From Torreya grandis (Eukaryota > Streptophyta > Pinopsida > Cupressales > Taxaceae), in the NCBI GenBank assembly GCA_037957365.1, contig JARHVA010000157.1, positions 3,412,501-3,476,500 of the forward strand: DNA of 64,000 bases, in the 5' to 3' direction. Positions within the stretch are counted from its first letter, which is position 1. The number at the start of each line of letters is the position of its first letter. The notes beneath the pieces were generated by a model. That model ran no database searches. It was not told where the DNA came from and saw only the letters and a program-made list of their open reading frames with translations. This document shows, in pieces, positions 1 through 13,160 of this stretch. The translations under genes and the position numbers were made by a program.

Positions 1-154
1 TAAATTCGTAGAGAGAGTGTATATTCTATGCACTTGCCATAAAAACTAAAAAGTAGTTAGATCAATTGTTATGTAAATATCACTAAAAGTTATGAAATGT
101 ATTGTAATAAGATGGACATAGACTATATATTTTAAAAAAGGATGGTTGAGACAA
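1..154 (+). repeat. Direct repeat, copy 1 (may continue left of the window)
   Basis: The first 154 bases recur almost unchanged at 963-1117. They run from TAAATTCGTAGAGAGAGTG to a purine-rich end, GGTTGAGACAA. The offset is 962 bases. The copy starts at the first base of the window, so its true left end is unknown. It could be a tandem duplication with a unit of about 962 bp, or the facing ends of two related repeats. No coding potential is seen. Confidence 0.85.
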
Positions 155-962
155 TCTCACTTTTATCTCTCCCTGCCTGCTAAAAATAAATTATATCGTT
201 GTCTTGTATTTATTACTTATGCTTTGCTAGAAAAGTATATTTTGGATGGACTTATGACCATTATTTTGAGTCTATATATTATTTTTATTTACGATTTCTA
301 TACTAAGTCCTATGTTCTGTATTTATTTATCAACTTTAGGTTTTGAATATTAATGCCTTCTATAGAAATGTGTTTAGTTTTAACCATTTAGAACTGACCT
401 ATACCTATCTAATGAGTTGTCCTTAATTCAATCAATGATTATATATATGACTGGTTATCCAACTAAAGTCAATCAGTTTGTGAGAGTTGGTTAAGTTTGC
501 CCCTCTTCTTATAGTTATAGTTATTGGTTGTACAAACCTTCTCTTTGTCACCTTAGTAGATGAAGAATAACTGTAGTACTCTTCTCTATTTTTGTTAGGC
601 TATGTTCAATTTGTGAAATAACATATTTCAAATGAACTTTGAGGGTGAAACTATTAGTGCTTAATGCTAAGCCAACATGGTCTAGACATTGGCCATATTA
701 ATTATGCATATGGATTGGGACTTATAGATAATGTGTTTGGAACGAATGGGTGATGACCTTTTATATTAACAGTGTAGGAAACCAAACAACTCTAACTAGC
801 AAAGAGTATAGTTAGGAATAACTTATAAATAATTTTATATAATCAATGAGATTAAAATGTAAAATTTGAAATAGTTCTTGTAAACATTAGCTTAAAATCT
901 TAGTTCATGGCTTGTAAAGAGGGTAAAATAAAATAAATTTGTAGAGGTCTCTATATATAAAA

Positions 963-1117
963 TAAATTCGTAGAGAGAGTGTATATTCTATGCACTTGCC
1001 ATAAACACTAAAAAGTAGTTAGATCAACTGTTATGTAAATATCACTAAAAGTTGTGAAATGTATTGTAATAAGATGGACATAGACTATATATTTAAAAAA
1101 AAGGAGGGTTGAGACAA
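963..1117 (+). repeat. Direct repeat, copy 2
   Basis: Second copy of the repeat at 1-154, differing by only a handful of substitutions and one or two indels. After the repeat this copy runs into a C-rich stretch (1116-1136), whereas copy 1 runs into a T/C-rich one, so weak similarity continues a little further. No primer-binding site or polypurine tract was found that would make the pair LTRs. Confidence 0.85.
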
Positions 1118-4100
1118 ACCCCCCCTCTATCCCCCCAAAAAAGGAAGTTTGAGGCTATAATATAGTGAGAAGAGAATCAGGAAGGAAATTGATCTCCAAT
1201 GAGAAGTGATTAAAAATATCAAACTTGAAAATGAACACTGTAAAATAGAATAAATTAACTTTGATATGGTATGAATGAAACTATGAAGGGATATAAATCA
1301 TGAGTAAATAATGAAACCAAAACTTGAAGAGGGACTTTTGATTGGAACAACTGATGTAGAATGATTAACTAACTTTTAAATGCAATTTTGACTTGTCATC
1401 ATCTTCAAAAGATGTTTGCTATTATGGAGTCATTAAAAAACCCCTCTTATTAAATTTTACTAAGCCAAGACAATGAAGTGAATTTATTTTATTGTAATAT
1501 AAATCTTAGTTTAACATGGGACTATACACAAATGCTCTTGTTAACTTGTTGATATCATTATTGAATAACAATGATAGTAAGACATTTGAGTTGTCCTAAT
1601 ATTAGTATTGTTATACGGGATTAATGATGATGCTCTTACTTAAATTGATAAATTGAATAATTACTCAATTAAGTGTTCTAGTCACTTTTTCAAATTAATA
1701 AAAAGTATTATTTTGCTTTTACTTTAGCTAATATAAGCATTTTGGACTTTGAATAAAACAAATATACATTGTCAAATTTTACTAAAATTGGAAGTTGAAC
1801 TACTTTTTAAATGGATTGGAAATACTAGATTAACAATTAAATAATTTTATTATCAACATATGCAACTAAAATAAGTTATATTTAAAATCATTTTCTCAAG
1901 TGGTTTATTAATACTTTTTAAGCTCACAAAAGTTAGTTTAGAACTGGTATAAAAATAAATATCCAAAAAATGAAATTTATCAAATTTCAGAATTGAAACA
2001 CATTTTAAATTATTAAAATTCTTAAATATTAATCAAATTATTTTATTATTTATTTTTAAAATCAAAATTGGTTGGATTCTAAATCTATTTTCATGAGTAG
2101 TTGCTAATGCAAATTCCTAGCTTGTAAAAATCAATACAAACTGTTGAGTGATTTTTATTCATAATCTATTAGAGAAATTTTGTAATGCTGCAATTATATT
2201 TTCCCTAGCTTAGAAAATGTGATAAAATCATCATAATAATTTATTTATTTTCTCAATAAATTTATTTTGTAGTGATTTTGAATGCACTTTATTAACCTAG
2301 AAATTTAGTGAAAAATGTTGATAAGAATTGTTATCACTTTTATGAATCGTCTAGTGCATACTGTCATAAATGAAATAATTTGGTGATTATTTTACACTTT
2401 TATTAGGATAGAAAAACATTTTAAAGCTACAATTTGAGTTATTGAGATTAAACATGATTTATTTTAGTGATATTTTAGTTACACTTTATTAGGCTTATGA
2501 AGGATAATGTTTGTCGTGAATTCTTATAATAAAACCAATATTTCTTAGTTTAGACATGGAAGTCTAATAGAGTTTTAGATATGTCTATAAGGGTGTCTCT
2601 TATTTAAAACTTGGTAAGGTCTAACTATGCATGGGCTACTTAGTGGTTGAATTATTACCCGTAAAGGTAGCTAGGAAAGTGAAAGTTGTGAGGCTGAGTG
2701 GTGAAGGCTAGTTGCATTTGAAGTAAAACTAATAGTCATTTTTCTAACAAGTGAACTAAAAAAACCTTGATTTTACTTATTTAGACATGCACAAGCTGAT
2801 ATGTAGGCAACCCGAGGAGTGGGAATGAACAATAACAACTCAATTTTAGGGCACTTTCCCTTATGCATTAAGCATAATTCTCTACCTTATCAACCTTCCA
2901 GGGCATAATACTAATTATTATGTGTGGCCCTTACATTATAATTAGGTTATGAATTTAGTTGTTACAATAATTGAGTAAATCTTTGAACTTGGTGATAACT
3001 AATTAATCATCATCATTGACAAAAATAATCTCAAAATACAAAGTTACTCTTATAAATGTAAAATTAAAAGTTGCTAGAACTTCATAAATATCTAATGACT
3101 AAGAAATATTGGATATATCGATTAATCTTAGCAATGGTAGATTATTTTATCAGGAGATGGTGTTGTTGTCAGGTAAAAATGAGATTAGAATGGTAGAGTT
3201 CCATGCAACCTATTATTACTAACCTAAAAGATTAAAAAAATGCTTATATTTAATAAAATTAATAGTTATGATCTTATCTTCATGTATCAAGCTAATGGAA
3301 TCTCATATATATCATAATAGTTTTATCCCTTGTATTTTCTTAGATCACCAACCATTTTAGTGATGGCATCTCATGGAGGAGGTGATTCACTCATTCAAAT
3401 TGAGAACTACATACCTTGATTTCAAGGAGAAAATATGTAGGTTGTCCCATTGGAATGGGGCATCAAGTCCTAGGTCTTAGGCTAGGTTAGGGTTGTCTCA
3501 TCATTAATCCTAGAGATAGGATAAGACTCTTTTACTAGATTGGCAATATATGAGTTAAGTAGAACATGTATGGTTAATCTAAGTCCCAAGTAATGATGAA
3601 CGTAATTATATGCATTATGAGATGAGATTTATTAGCATATATGTTATTTTTTATAGAGTAACACCCCTTTCTATTTGTGTGTTTACTTAAAGTGGTGTTT
3701 GTCTTAGAATTATCACTGAGGTATTCTATGGTTGCCATGGTGTGGCTACCATATCCAAAGTTGTTTATTGATAATTATCTCATGTGTCGAGTGTAACTAT
3801 GATACATTTGACTGTAGGAAAATGACAACATATTTACACATAATTATATTGATGAAAATAAGATAAAATTAAAATAGACTTATTTTCATGACATATTAAT
3901 TATACCTATTAATGTTATTTTGTTTCCCTATAAGAAAATAAATGGGGTTGAACTGTTTACTTGAAAATATCACATGAGACATTTTTACCAAATTGGGTGA
4001 AGGGATTAAATAGAAGTAATGACATTGAGAATGTATTTTTGGTTGTGTGTGTGTGTGTGTGTGTACACGTGAACTTGATCTTGACATACGTAATAAGAAT

Positions 4101-6530
4101 TCACATGATCGGACTTAAGTGTCATATGGGAAGGATTTATAAAACAAAATTTATTATGGTCTTATTAGTAAATAAATATAAAGAAATTAATTTGAACCAA
4201 CTATAAATGATTCATAAATGATCTAATGTTTTGCTACTTAAATGTGATTCACTATTTCATGTACATAATTACAAGGATACATTTCCATAAAATTGATCAC
4301 TACCCTAATATAGTACCATACTTCCTTTGAAACGTTTGTTGTTGGGTAATGATAATTAATTAACTAATTAAACAACTCCAAAAAAAAAGTACCATATTTT
4401 ATTGGGATTTATTGGATGAAAATTTTATGCACGTTACTTGGTATCATAGCATGATTTTTGTACCAATAAATTTAGGTAAAATAGCATTTGATGGTTCATT
4501 ATCTTCTGCAACAAAAAAAAATACATTGTGTGGCTTCAGTATGGATTTTTATGGGATGAGTATATTCATTAGATACTATGTGCAAGGATGACTGAATTGA
4601 TCTTCTTCAATTTTACAATAATTATGATTCATGATTGATCGATTATTTAAGGACTCCAAAAACACATGTATAATTTATGAGATACTTAAATGATACTTCT
4701 GATGTACTAAGATATTATGAGTAGGGATGATCTCTTTGACATTCTAAAAGTAATTGAGATTCATTATTGATTTGTGATTTAAGGATATAGATAGAAACAT
4801 ATGTATTGTAGTCATGAATTGACATGATGACCACTTACCCATATATATTTCTAGTGTTCCTTTCTCTACTATGTTGTTATGTGTTTATATCCTTGTTTCC
4901 ATTATTTATGGACCAATATGTACTAGCACATTAATTAACCTATTCATATGTTTTCTAATACTCAGTGGCATTACATGTATGATTATTTGTGAAACCTCTT
5001 ATTCTGATCCTCATATCATTATGTATTTATACATAACCTTTGGGAGAAAACTCCTCTTTAAGATAGTTGTGTTATTGTGTGATCATGATGTTAAGGTGCA
5101 AAAAAATAAAATATGAAGTGTGGATAGCTTATACCTATGTGAATGTGAATGTACTTGTGACGTATCTCATGCGCATAACACCCATGTGAAATTATTGTGT
5201 TATATAATTTTCATACTTTCAAGATAGTGTTGTGTTATGTAACCCTACATCATTTCTCTACAAATTGCATATTGATGAAAGTGTGGGATTAAAGAAGATG
5301 TTGAGGTCTTATTCATATTGGTCTAAACTAGGTAACCTGTTAGGAATTAGAGATTCACTTATGCTATAAACTTTATTTTACCATTTGCATATAATAACAC
5401 CTTGAATCTTTCATGCAAGTGCACCATGATTTCTCCATGCATAATGGTCACTTTATGAACCATGCAACCCCTCCACTCACCCGCTATTTATTTTTGAAAA
5501 GACATCCTTTGTGATGAGCACCTTATGTTAAGCCTTGTGAAATTTATTTGGAGGAATAAAGAGGACTTTTACTTTGTATTTTATGTCTTTCTCCCTCCTG
5601 GGACTACTTAAGCCACATAGTGTAAATGATATGAATTTTTGTTATGTTTGTATGACGGAATTTTATTTTGGATGGATTGATCATTTAAGTTGATTTTGAA
5701 ACCATAACTATTTCTTTTGAACTAAATTATTATGACTACTTAACCAATTATTATTTGGGATAATATTTATTTTATTTTTAAAGCTTTTTTTCATGTATTT
5801 TATATCATTATTGTGAGGCTACTTGGCCCTTAAAATATTTCAATTCTTTTGTTGTTTTATTTTGAGATGTTTCATTTTGATATAAATGTTGGTTTCTTGC
5901 ATGTTTATGATGTGAATATTTGTTCACCTTGAGTGAGTATGGGGGAGAAGATGATAAATTGTAAGACAAACTATATGGTTGAGATAAAAAAAACTTATGG
6001 GACAAGTTCTTGGCACCACCCCTGCCTCACCAGATGAGGTGATTTTATATAGGATTTAGCTAAAGTAATTTCTTTCCTATTTTTCTTAGGAGGTATAAGG
6101 AGGATACTTGGGAGGTTTAAGGAGGGAGTTGACATCAAATTTAAAGTAAATTCTCTCCTATTTTAGCCTTATGATTTTTTTTTACTTAGATAGCATTCAA
6201 CTCTACTCACTGCACTTTTGTAATGGGATGGTGTGCATATTTACTTAGTAAAATCATGCAACAAAATTGCACTTGTTTATATACATTCTTCATATGAGAA
6301 ATTATTTGAGTACTAGATGAATTAGGATGGACTACAAGTATCAACAAAGCAATAATGGAACTACAAATAGAAATTGACATCAAATACTTGGATAAAACCA
6401 TTTAGGAAACTAACAGACTCTTAATTTTTAAGCATGATCCAATTACTTGATAACTAAAATAATGTTAAATAAAAAATATATATACATTACATTAATAAAA
6501 TACTTATTACAAAAAATATATGGAATAAAT
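1118..6530. other. Gene-free AT-rich stretch, origin not recognised
   Basis: About 5.4 kb with no open frame of convincing length and no recognised transposon protein on either strand. It holds a (TG)n microsatellite near 4044-4064 and a weak internal duplication around 4580-4860 (two stretches ending in TTTAAGGA followed by a purine-rich run). A purine-rich TTTAAGGAGGGAG followed by TG near 6117-6131 resembles a polypurine tract next to an LTR start, but no partner LTR is visible. Probably old, unrecognisable repeat sequence. Confidence 0.5.
4044..4064. repeat. (TG)n microsatellite
   Basis: Uninterrupted TG dinucleotide run of about ten units inside non-coding sequence. Likely length-polymorphic; no function is implied. 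Confidence 0.9.
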
Positions 6531-6534
6531 TTTT

Positions 6535-8400
6535 GAAGGCAGTGATGGCAGCAAAGGTGATGAAATCAACACAACACAACAAGTAGGAAAATTCATAGCC
6601 AAAGGGGAAGCTCAGGTATTCAAAGTAGGAATTTAGTTTAATCATAGAGGGGTGTAGGATATTAAAAGGTCAAGGAAGTGATCTTTTTATTGTATAGGTA
6701 GGAGACGAGGTCATGAGTGAGAAGAGCAGAGCAAGTTTTGGGTCAAGTCTGATAGAGCATGGGTCTTTAGCTAGGCACTTTAGGGGCAAGGGTTGGCATA
6801 ATTTTCAAGATTTAGTTTAATGTTTTTTGACCTTTGAGCAGTTGGAATCAAGGTTTGGTCCTCTAAAAGTTTTTTTAGGTTATAACTAGTTGGATGTTAA
6901 TACTAGCCCATCAAAAGGAGTGGTCTCTCAGGAGGAGAGAGAAGCTAGAATTGCAAAAGAAGAGGCTAGGATTTTAAAGGCTTTAGTGTATTTATGTTGT
7001 ATTAATAGCTCCAATCCATCCCACACCTATGGATTATGTTTCAAAGAAGCTATCCTCAAATCTTAACCTAGTTCATACCCTATTTTGGTTCCTAGAAATT
7101 AGGTTCCTTAAAAAAATCCCCTATGAAGAAAATAACTAATGAGGCAGGTGTTAAAGAGAATTTAGAAGTAGATTGTTCCTAGAATAAGGCTCCAAAAAAA
7201 GATTTCCTAGGTGATTTTACCTTAATTTTTTTGGATATTTCTCCCATTTTGGATATAATTTTTTTTGAAATCAACAAATTTTGAACTCATAATGGTGAGT
7301 ATGGAAAAGGGAAGTAAGTCTTTGATTGGTTGGTGTGTTGTGAAATGACCATCATGGGAAGTGCTTCAACAATGGGTGACATAATCCTAGCCTTTATTGA
7401 AAACTCTTTCTATCTCCATGTTGTCAAATGGTTTCTTCTTATTGAATTTTTTTGGCAAAAGATAAAGATTTTATATGGACAAATGGACCTTGGTTTATAG
7501 GTAATTAGGGTGTGTTTTTTGCCCATGGGCTCCGTTCTTTGATCCAGATTCATCGATAATTTTACAAGCCTTTGTATGGGTAATATTTTATAATCTTCCC
7601 TTAGTAATTTATGATCTTGGTCTTTTCAAGCTAATGGTGAGTAAATTGGGAGTCTTTTATAAAATTGATGAATCCATTGAAGATAATCAAAATTTTGTCA
7701 GAGTATGTTTAATGGTAGATTTATCAAAACCTCTACATCATTCTATTAAAATATCTTCTTCTCATGAAGTGTGGTCTCAATTTATGAACTTTGAAGATCT
7801 TCCATTTAGATTCTTAAAATGTAATAATTGGATCATAAGATTGCCACCTATCCTAAGAAGGATTTTGAAGGTTCCCATGCTAAGATTGTTTAGAAATGGG
7901 TTAGAAAGATTGGTTGCCCAAATCAAGATCTGGTTCATAGTTTTTTTTAGCTAAATCTAAATTGGTTGAGGCTCCATCTTTGGGAGCATTTCAGAAGGAT
8001 CAACAACATCCTCAAAATAATGAGGTTATAATGGTTGTAGAGGATTGTTTGATGTGGAGTTAGGGAAACCTTCTTATTTTATTTTGGATAAGGAAGTAAA
8101 TGTTTTGAAATCTAGGATAGATGAGTGGGATACATTTTTTTTCTATAGTGGACATCCCCATAGAGAAAGAATCCTCAGAGGAGGAGAGGGAAGGTTTGGA
8201 GGAAGAAGAGGAAGAGCTATCAAGCCAGACTTATTTGTCTATTACTCAAAAATAAAGTATGTTAAAGACTCCCAACTATGGTCTAAAAGGGAAAAGAGGA
8301 AGGAAAATGGAAGCAGAAAGGTTACAACTGGATGCTCAAAATTATATCAATGGAGGCACCTAATGGACCATGGAATCATTGCTATCCACTAAAGGTAGAT
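6535..8400 (+). mobile_element. L1-type LINE remnant, 5' part with ORF1 only
   Basis: The core is a decayed LINE ORF1 at about 7420-8392. Purine-rich sequence from about 6535 reads as its 5' leader and amino-terminal coding part. The endonuclease/reverse transcriptase ORF2 that should follow is not seen: after 8400 the sequence becomes AT-rich without recognisable motifs, then minus-strand integrase of element F begins. The copy is therefore deleted or interrupted. The left limit is an estimate, and no target duplication was identified. Confidence 0.65.
7420..8392 (+). pseudogene. LINE ORF1 remnant (DUF4283-like RNA-binding domain plus degenerate zinc knuckle)
   Basis: Seen: a segment around 7420-7690 has the layout of the plant LINE DUF4283 domain, with ...WTNGPWFIGN, then FDPDSS, then VWVIFYNLPL and LGVFYKIDES. 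Next comes HSIKISSSHEVWSQF and a cysteine-poor relic of the CCHC knuckle (FRFLKCNNW, 7795-7830). The longest open piece is 7634-7954 (106 codons). A second piece, 8045-8392, covers the tail; in another frame the same bases give an acidic Glu-rich stretch followed by a Lys/Arg-rich stretch, typical of ORF1 C-termini. Known for the family: ORF1 coats the LINE transcript to form the ribonucleoprotein used in target-primed reverse transcription. Several stops and frameshifts make this copy non-functional. Neighbours: no ORF2 follows. Confidence 0.7.
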
Positions 8401-8935
8401 GATTGAAAGGAGGAAAAGAATGATTTGAAGTTTGGTTTCTTGGTGTTTTTATTATTTTATGTTTAAGAATGTAATTTTTACTTCTTGGTTGTTAGCTTAG
8501 GCGTTTAATTATTATTTGAAACCCATTTTGACCTATGGATCCTCATTATTTTTTTAGGATTTTAAAGGTGAATAAATACACTCCTTTTTTTGGTTTTAAA
8601 TATTTTTGGGAGATTGGACCTCCTGATGTGTTCTAAAACTAGTTTTGGCTCCAATCAAAATTTGAAATGGGATAGGGACCCTTTTAACCCCTGATATTGA
8701 TCTAAAAAAAAGATAATCCTTCTTTCAAGCATTAAAAATGGAAAAATTGTATAGAAAGTTATTGAATGTAAATATTTTGCTTGAAAAGTTTGGAAAAATT
8801 AAGCTCATTTGGAAGGAATTGAGTGAGTTTAAAATTAATTGGTGTTATGATTAACCATGTGGCCTTAAAATATAAGAAAAGCTTGTTTATTATTGTCAAT
8901 GTGTATGCTTTTAGTTGTATTAAATTATTATATAT
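8393..8935. other. Unassigned junction between the LINE remnant and element F
   Basis: AT-rich sequence with no convincing frame. It may be the 3' part of the LINE, or the 3' untranslated region and 3' LTR of minus-strand element F. I could not match it to a candidate F LTR on the other side (15.1-15.8 kb). Confidence 0.4.
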
Positions 8936-8939
8936 ATAT

Positions 8940-10003
8940 CATGGAAGTGCGATTGCCTTGTGAGACTAAGTTACTATTTGTAGGATTGAGGATGATGTTT
9001 TCATAAAAGGAGAGAATGTAATGCCTTCATGTTGAGCTTTAATTCTTGGTCAATTTTATCTTATTGGTTTCCTTTGTTGCATGTTACAATTTCCTCAAGT
9101 TGTATCAAATTTAGGAGTTGAGCCTCAACATTGTCATCATTTTCTAGTTAATCTCTCATAAAATATAAGTTAGGGATTATTATATTCATAGGAAAGATAA
9201 GGTCTTGGTTGTATACTATATGATATGGGGACGTGCCCAGGGAAGACTTAATTCTTGTCCTATTAGACCCCAATGAAAATTTAAACATGTTATGCCGATC
9301 CCTAGGTTTTTGTCCAAGATCTTATTAATTATATTTGAAAAAAATTTATTCGTTGAATTAGCTACCCCATTACCTTACAAATGATAATTATATGATAATT
9401 TGAGAATTGATTGATTGTTGTATGCCCATTTATTAAATTATAATGAGGATAAGTCATGACTATTATCACATACCATAGTAAATGGTATCCCAAATTGGTG
9501 ATGATGTGTTCCTCAAGAAAGCTGATAACAACATCGGCTATGCAATTCTTGAACATCTATGCCTCAATCCAATAGGTCCAATATTTAGTCATCGTCAAGA
9601 TGAACTTATGTCTGGTAGATGAATTAGCATTTATAGCTACAACAAAGTATATCCCACATTTTTTGAATGGATAAACCTTAATAAATGGATGCAATAGAAT
9701 AATAGGGCTACACTCTCTATGGGTCAAAACTTGAAAAGTATGGTAGCTTTTGATGTGTGATTTCACGTCCTTAAAAATATGGGGTCAATAATAACCTACC
9801 TAAAGTATCTAGTGGGTTTTAGCACTACGTGAACCATGGATAATTCCATATTTTCCATGAAAATATTTGAGTACTTTAGCCACTTCAACTTTGTTCAAGA
9901 ATCTCAAATAAATGCCTTCATAATTATTTCTATATATCATTTTTATTTTGATCATGAAGTTGCTACTTTTTAAGCATAACACTCTTTTTTGAGTGGATTT
10001 CAA
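8940..10003 (-). pseudogene. Element F integrase remnant
   Basis: Minus-strand 9809-10003 gives YEGIYLRFLNKVEVAKVLKYF followed by GSRSAKTH, the H-H part of the integrase HHCC zinc-binding region. 9557-9766 gives CGIYFVVAINANSSTRHKFILTMTKYWTYWIEA, the start of the catalytic core; the usual first catalytic Asp in the G-x-D-F motif is replaced by Tyr-Phe. 9362-9556 continues with VVISFLEEHIITNLG and the relic of the HPQGNGLAE motif (ICKVMG). Weak similarity reaches about 8940 (QLLNLIQLEE-like). Known role: inserts element cDNA into chromosomes. Dead through stops and the lost Asp. Confidence 0.75.
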
Positions 10004-10199
10004 GTATTTCGGTCACTCATTATTTATAAATTAGCGAACTATATCTTGATACCACTCATATTCTGTGATGACTGGCACCATGTACTGTTGGCAGACTATT
10101 TGAGGATCAACTTCAAACATTTATTTATTCAAACATTACCCTCTTTTTATCTTCATGGGTTGGATCATTAATTCAAATTATAAAAAAAATGGTCATCTA

Positions 10200-10690
10200 C
10201 TTTCCTCTCCATTCACATAAATCATTTTACATCAACATATATTTTACTGTGGGGTTAGGGACAATGGAAAACACTTTATTATGGATGATGTAATGCATGA
10301 TCTTATCAACTACTTTGATCAAATTAATTACTTATTTATCATTGGTAGAATACCTTAGCTTATTTATTTTGAATGGAAAACTCATGAATGATACTAGTCG
10401 CTCATATCCAACTTCCTCTAAGTTATAATGGAAACACTTGAGTGTTTGGAGGTGAATGAGTAAATGTAAAAGGGTTGTATGTAGTCAAAACTTATCAAAA
10501 CCAGAGTATTTACAATTGATTTCTTGATTTTAGAAAAATTCACTTGTGCTTTAGTATTCCACTCAATCTTTTCATCCTTCTTTAACTTGTTATTTAATGG
10601 TTTGACTATTTTGGTGAAATCCGAGATGAATTTATGCTTGAAATTGATCTTGCTAAAAAGAATGATTTTAAATTTTTTTGTTGCCAAGCA
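10200..10690 (-). pseudogene. Element F RT connection and RNase H remnant
   Basis: The minus-strand frame at 10418-10687 gives SKINFKHKFISDFTKIVKPLNNKLKKD followed by INTLVLISFDYIQPFYIYSF-type sequence, the connection region and RNase H start of gypsy polyproteins. Further down (about 10330-10200) the pieces IMHYIIHNKVFSIVPNPTVKYML and NDLCEWRGKW match the end of the RNase H domain. The segment ends about 200 bases before the integrase zinc-binding region. Confidence 0.7.
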
Positions 10691-10699
10691 ATTTTTTTT

Positions 10700-11400
10700 T
10701 TTTTAATAATTGCCTCTACTGTATTAGGGATATGGACAAAAATTTACCTTGAGTAACCCTGAACATATACTTTTTCAAATTCAAGGAGATGCCATGTTTT
10801 TTACACTTTTGTAGCACCATCTTTAGATCTTTCATGTGGTCTTCTTGGTTCTTGGAAAACATGTTAAATGGTCCATATAGATAATAATGCATTTGTTGAT
10901 TAGATATTTGAATGCAATGTTTATGGTACACTAAAAATTTATAATTATATTAATTAGGTTGGATGGCATACTTTTGTGTGTGAATCTTACCCATTTTATT
11001 GTGAATGTTGTCTTGATTTAATCTTCATAGTTCATCATTACCTAATTATAACTACAATACCCATCTAAAGATGACATCATTTGTGAATCGTTTAATATTT
11101 TCAATACTTCATCTAGCGAAGGCAATGGGTAATTATTCTTTTTTGAAGCTTAATTCAAGTTTCAAAAGTCCACACACTAGTATTTACTTGCTCTTATTTC
11201 AAACTAGAAAAACATTTTCCACCCACATAGAGGTCCTGATAGGAAAGATTATATTAGTTGACAACAATTTTTGCACTTCTTTAAAAATTAAAGGATCTAG
11301 AAACAACCTCATGAGCCTCTACATCTGATGAAAAGGCTTAACTCTTGACTTGAGAGGAATAATATGACTTAGGATTTTAGTGTTGAATACCTTCAAGTAT
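10700..11400 (-). pseudogene. Element F reverse transcriptase remnant
   Basis: Minus-strand pieces in order: RVKPFHQ...RLMR (about 11335), EVQKLLSTNIIFPIRTSMWVENVFL (11290-11220), MKYWKY then SSLDGY (the first catalytic Asp block, near 11060), and the tail FSKNQEDHMKDLKMVLQKCKKHGISLN (10716-10860). The active-site box reads IIYMDH near 10865-10885, so the second Asp of the YxDD pair is now His. This is the plant gypsy form in which the linker segment resembles PIRxSxWVxNxVxV. Multiple stops are present. The RT-linked RNase H follows directly. Confidence 0.75.
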
Positions 11401-11939
11401 TTGTAGCTCTATGTTATAACATCCTTGAAGTATTTTAGTGCCAGTACAATCTCACACTTCTTAGTTTTAGTACAAGTTATGCCTAAAATGACATGTTTAA
11501 GTCACCAACATTACCCATATTACAATGCTCATGTAACATTCCTTTGATAGGGGTCATTTTTTATTTTTAACCTTGATACTTAATATCAAACAACTACTCC
11601 AATGGGACCATACTCTTTGATATATTGTTGGTTTTCATATTTATCACCCCTTATTTATGTAAATAAAACTCATCTTTATCATCTTCATCTATGATTTTGG
11701 ATTCAAATACATCTGTGTTTATGATGAATTAAATAATGTGTTGATCATCATTAAACACTTGGAAGTTTAATACATTATTTACAACATAAGGAGTAGAGAT
11801 TAAGTCCACTGAAAACCTATTTAGTTCAGAGTTGGCAATCAGCTCTAGGGTGCTCACAGCTATTACCAATGCATTTATTATGTGATTTATTATATGAGAC
11901 ATCATTTATATGTTTAAGGCATCAAAATATTCTATTAAA

Positions 11940-12270
11940 TTCCATACCTAAATGTGATACCTAGATAAATGCTTATCATTACAATCGTGTTGGATTTTTA
12001 CTTTCTTGACCACTAGTTTTGAGTCACCCATCACCTTCAGGTTCTTGAATATCCTCTTAAGAGAATACTTAAGGATATGAAACAATGATTTATATTCAGT
12101 TGCATTATTTATGCAAGTAAATTATAACTAAAACATAACCAAATATGATTTTCCTCTCAGTTTAATCAGCTCAACCCTGTCACCACTTCCGCTCTTAGAC
12201 ATGGAGCCATCAAATTTTAGGGTCCATAAATGATCTTCAACTATTTGTAGTGGAATCTGAGAGGTAGGTA
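11940..12270 (-). pseudogene. Element F archaeal-like RNase H (aRNH) domain, located 5' of RT
   Basis: The minus-strand frame at 12128-12445 ends with LWTLKFDGSMSKSGSGDRVELI, the first strand and catalytic Asp of an archaeal-type RNase H (Asp codon near 12210). After a frameshift the rest follows in order: ATEYKSLFHILKYSLKR (the Asn-x-x-Glu-Tyr helix), KNLKVMGDSKLVVKKV (the GDS strand), and a tail VWNLIEYFDALNI. This is the second RNase H known from plant Tat-group gypsy elements. Here it lies between the protease and the reverse transcriptase, about 600 bases upstream of the first RT motif on its own strand. The catalytic residues D, E and D are all visible, although the frame is broken. Confidence 0.75.
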
Positions 12271-12849
12271 CTACTAAAATGTTAACCTCTTCATTCTTTT
12301 TCTCAACATCAAATATGCATACACTTTGTTCTTCACTTGATAATGACCTTTTAGTTTGGTCTTCAGTGGTGGAAGTAGGTGTTGGGATGTTTATAATGGA
12401 AGTATTTTTATCAAAAAAACTTGAAAAATCCTTGTTTTCACTCAAACTACCATGCTTTAACTTACTGATTTATAGTTTTGCTATCCCTAATGTTGATAAA
12501 AACCATTGTCAACCATTTTATGCATTTGGATTAACATGTTTCAAATTTTTGTGTGCAAGGACAACACTATTAGAAGAAGATATTTTAGGTGCACAAAAGA
12601 CATCCTTCTCATCTAATTGTTATAATTATTTGATCTCATCTTGGATTTGATCACACAAATCCCATGATTTGTCTTATATAGATAACATATTGATTGTCAA
12701 ATCTTCACATGTTTTTATTTTACTTTTGAATGTATAAATCTTGAGCTCAAAGTATTCATATAGGATCTCATTTGTCTTATTATATTTAGTGATTATATTA
12801 ATATTTTTTTGTATATTAATCAATCCTCATCTAGTTTGGTATGCCACAC

Positions 12850-13160
12850 TATGGGAGACACATGTGATAAATTAGTCACCATGTATCCATTTAACATTTT
12901 AGACCAATCTCTACTAAGGAGCATGTCATACACATCTGGTATATCCATCACCTGAATGTCAATGAATTTAGGACTTTCAGATTGGAATACAACTGCATAT
13001 GAATGTGGTTTAACTCACTAACCATCTTGACCTCTAATTTATCTAGATGAACAACCTTCTTATTTGACTTAGCGGGGGTCTGGAAAAACGAATAAGGCAT
13101 GACATTACTTGAAGCCCTTGAATCCACTAAACAATTGTGTATGTTTTTCTTAAAAATATG
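12850..13160 (-). pseudogene. Element F aspartic protease remnant
   Basis: Minus-strand reading from about 13150 gives IHNCLVDSRASSNVMPYS. This matches the retroviral-type aspartic protease active site, with Asp-Ser-Gly changed to Asp-Ser-Arg. It continues to a conserved strand near 12900 (DIPDVYDMLLSRDWSKMLNGY), the block that follows the protease core in plant Tat-type elements. The Gly to Arg change in the catalytic loop would by itself be expected to inactivate the enzyme. It lies between gag and the archaeal-like RNase H. Confidence 0.7.

Noticed and set aside
6117..6145. Polypurine tract followed by an LTR start (TTTAAGGAGGGAG then TGACATC)
   Set aside because: No second LTR copy and no primer-binding site found in the window.
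1..6530. Host genes in the left flank
   Set aside because: Frames are short, codon use is random-looking AT-rich, and no splice-joined protein similarity was recognised.
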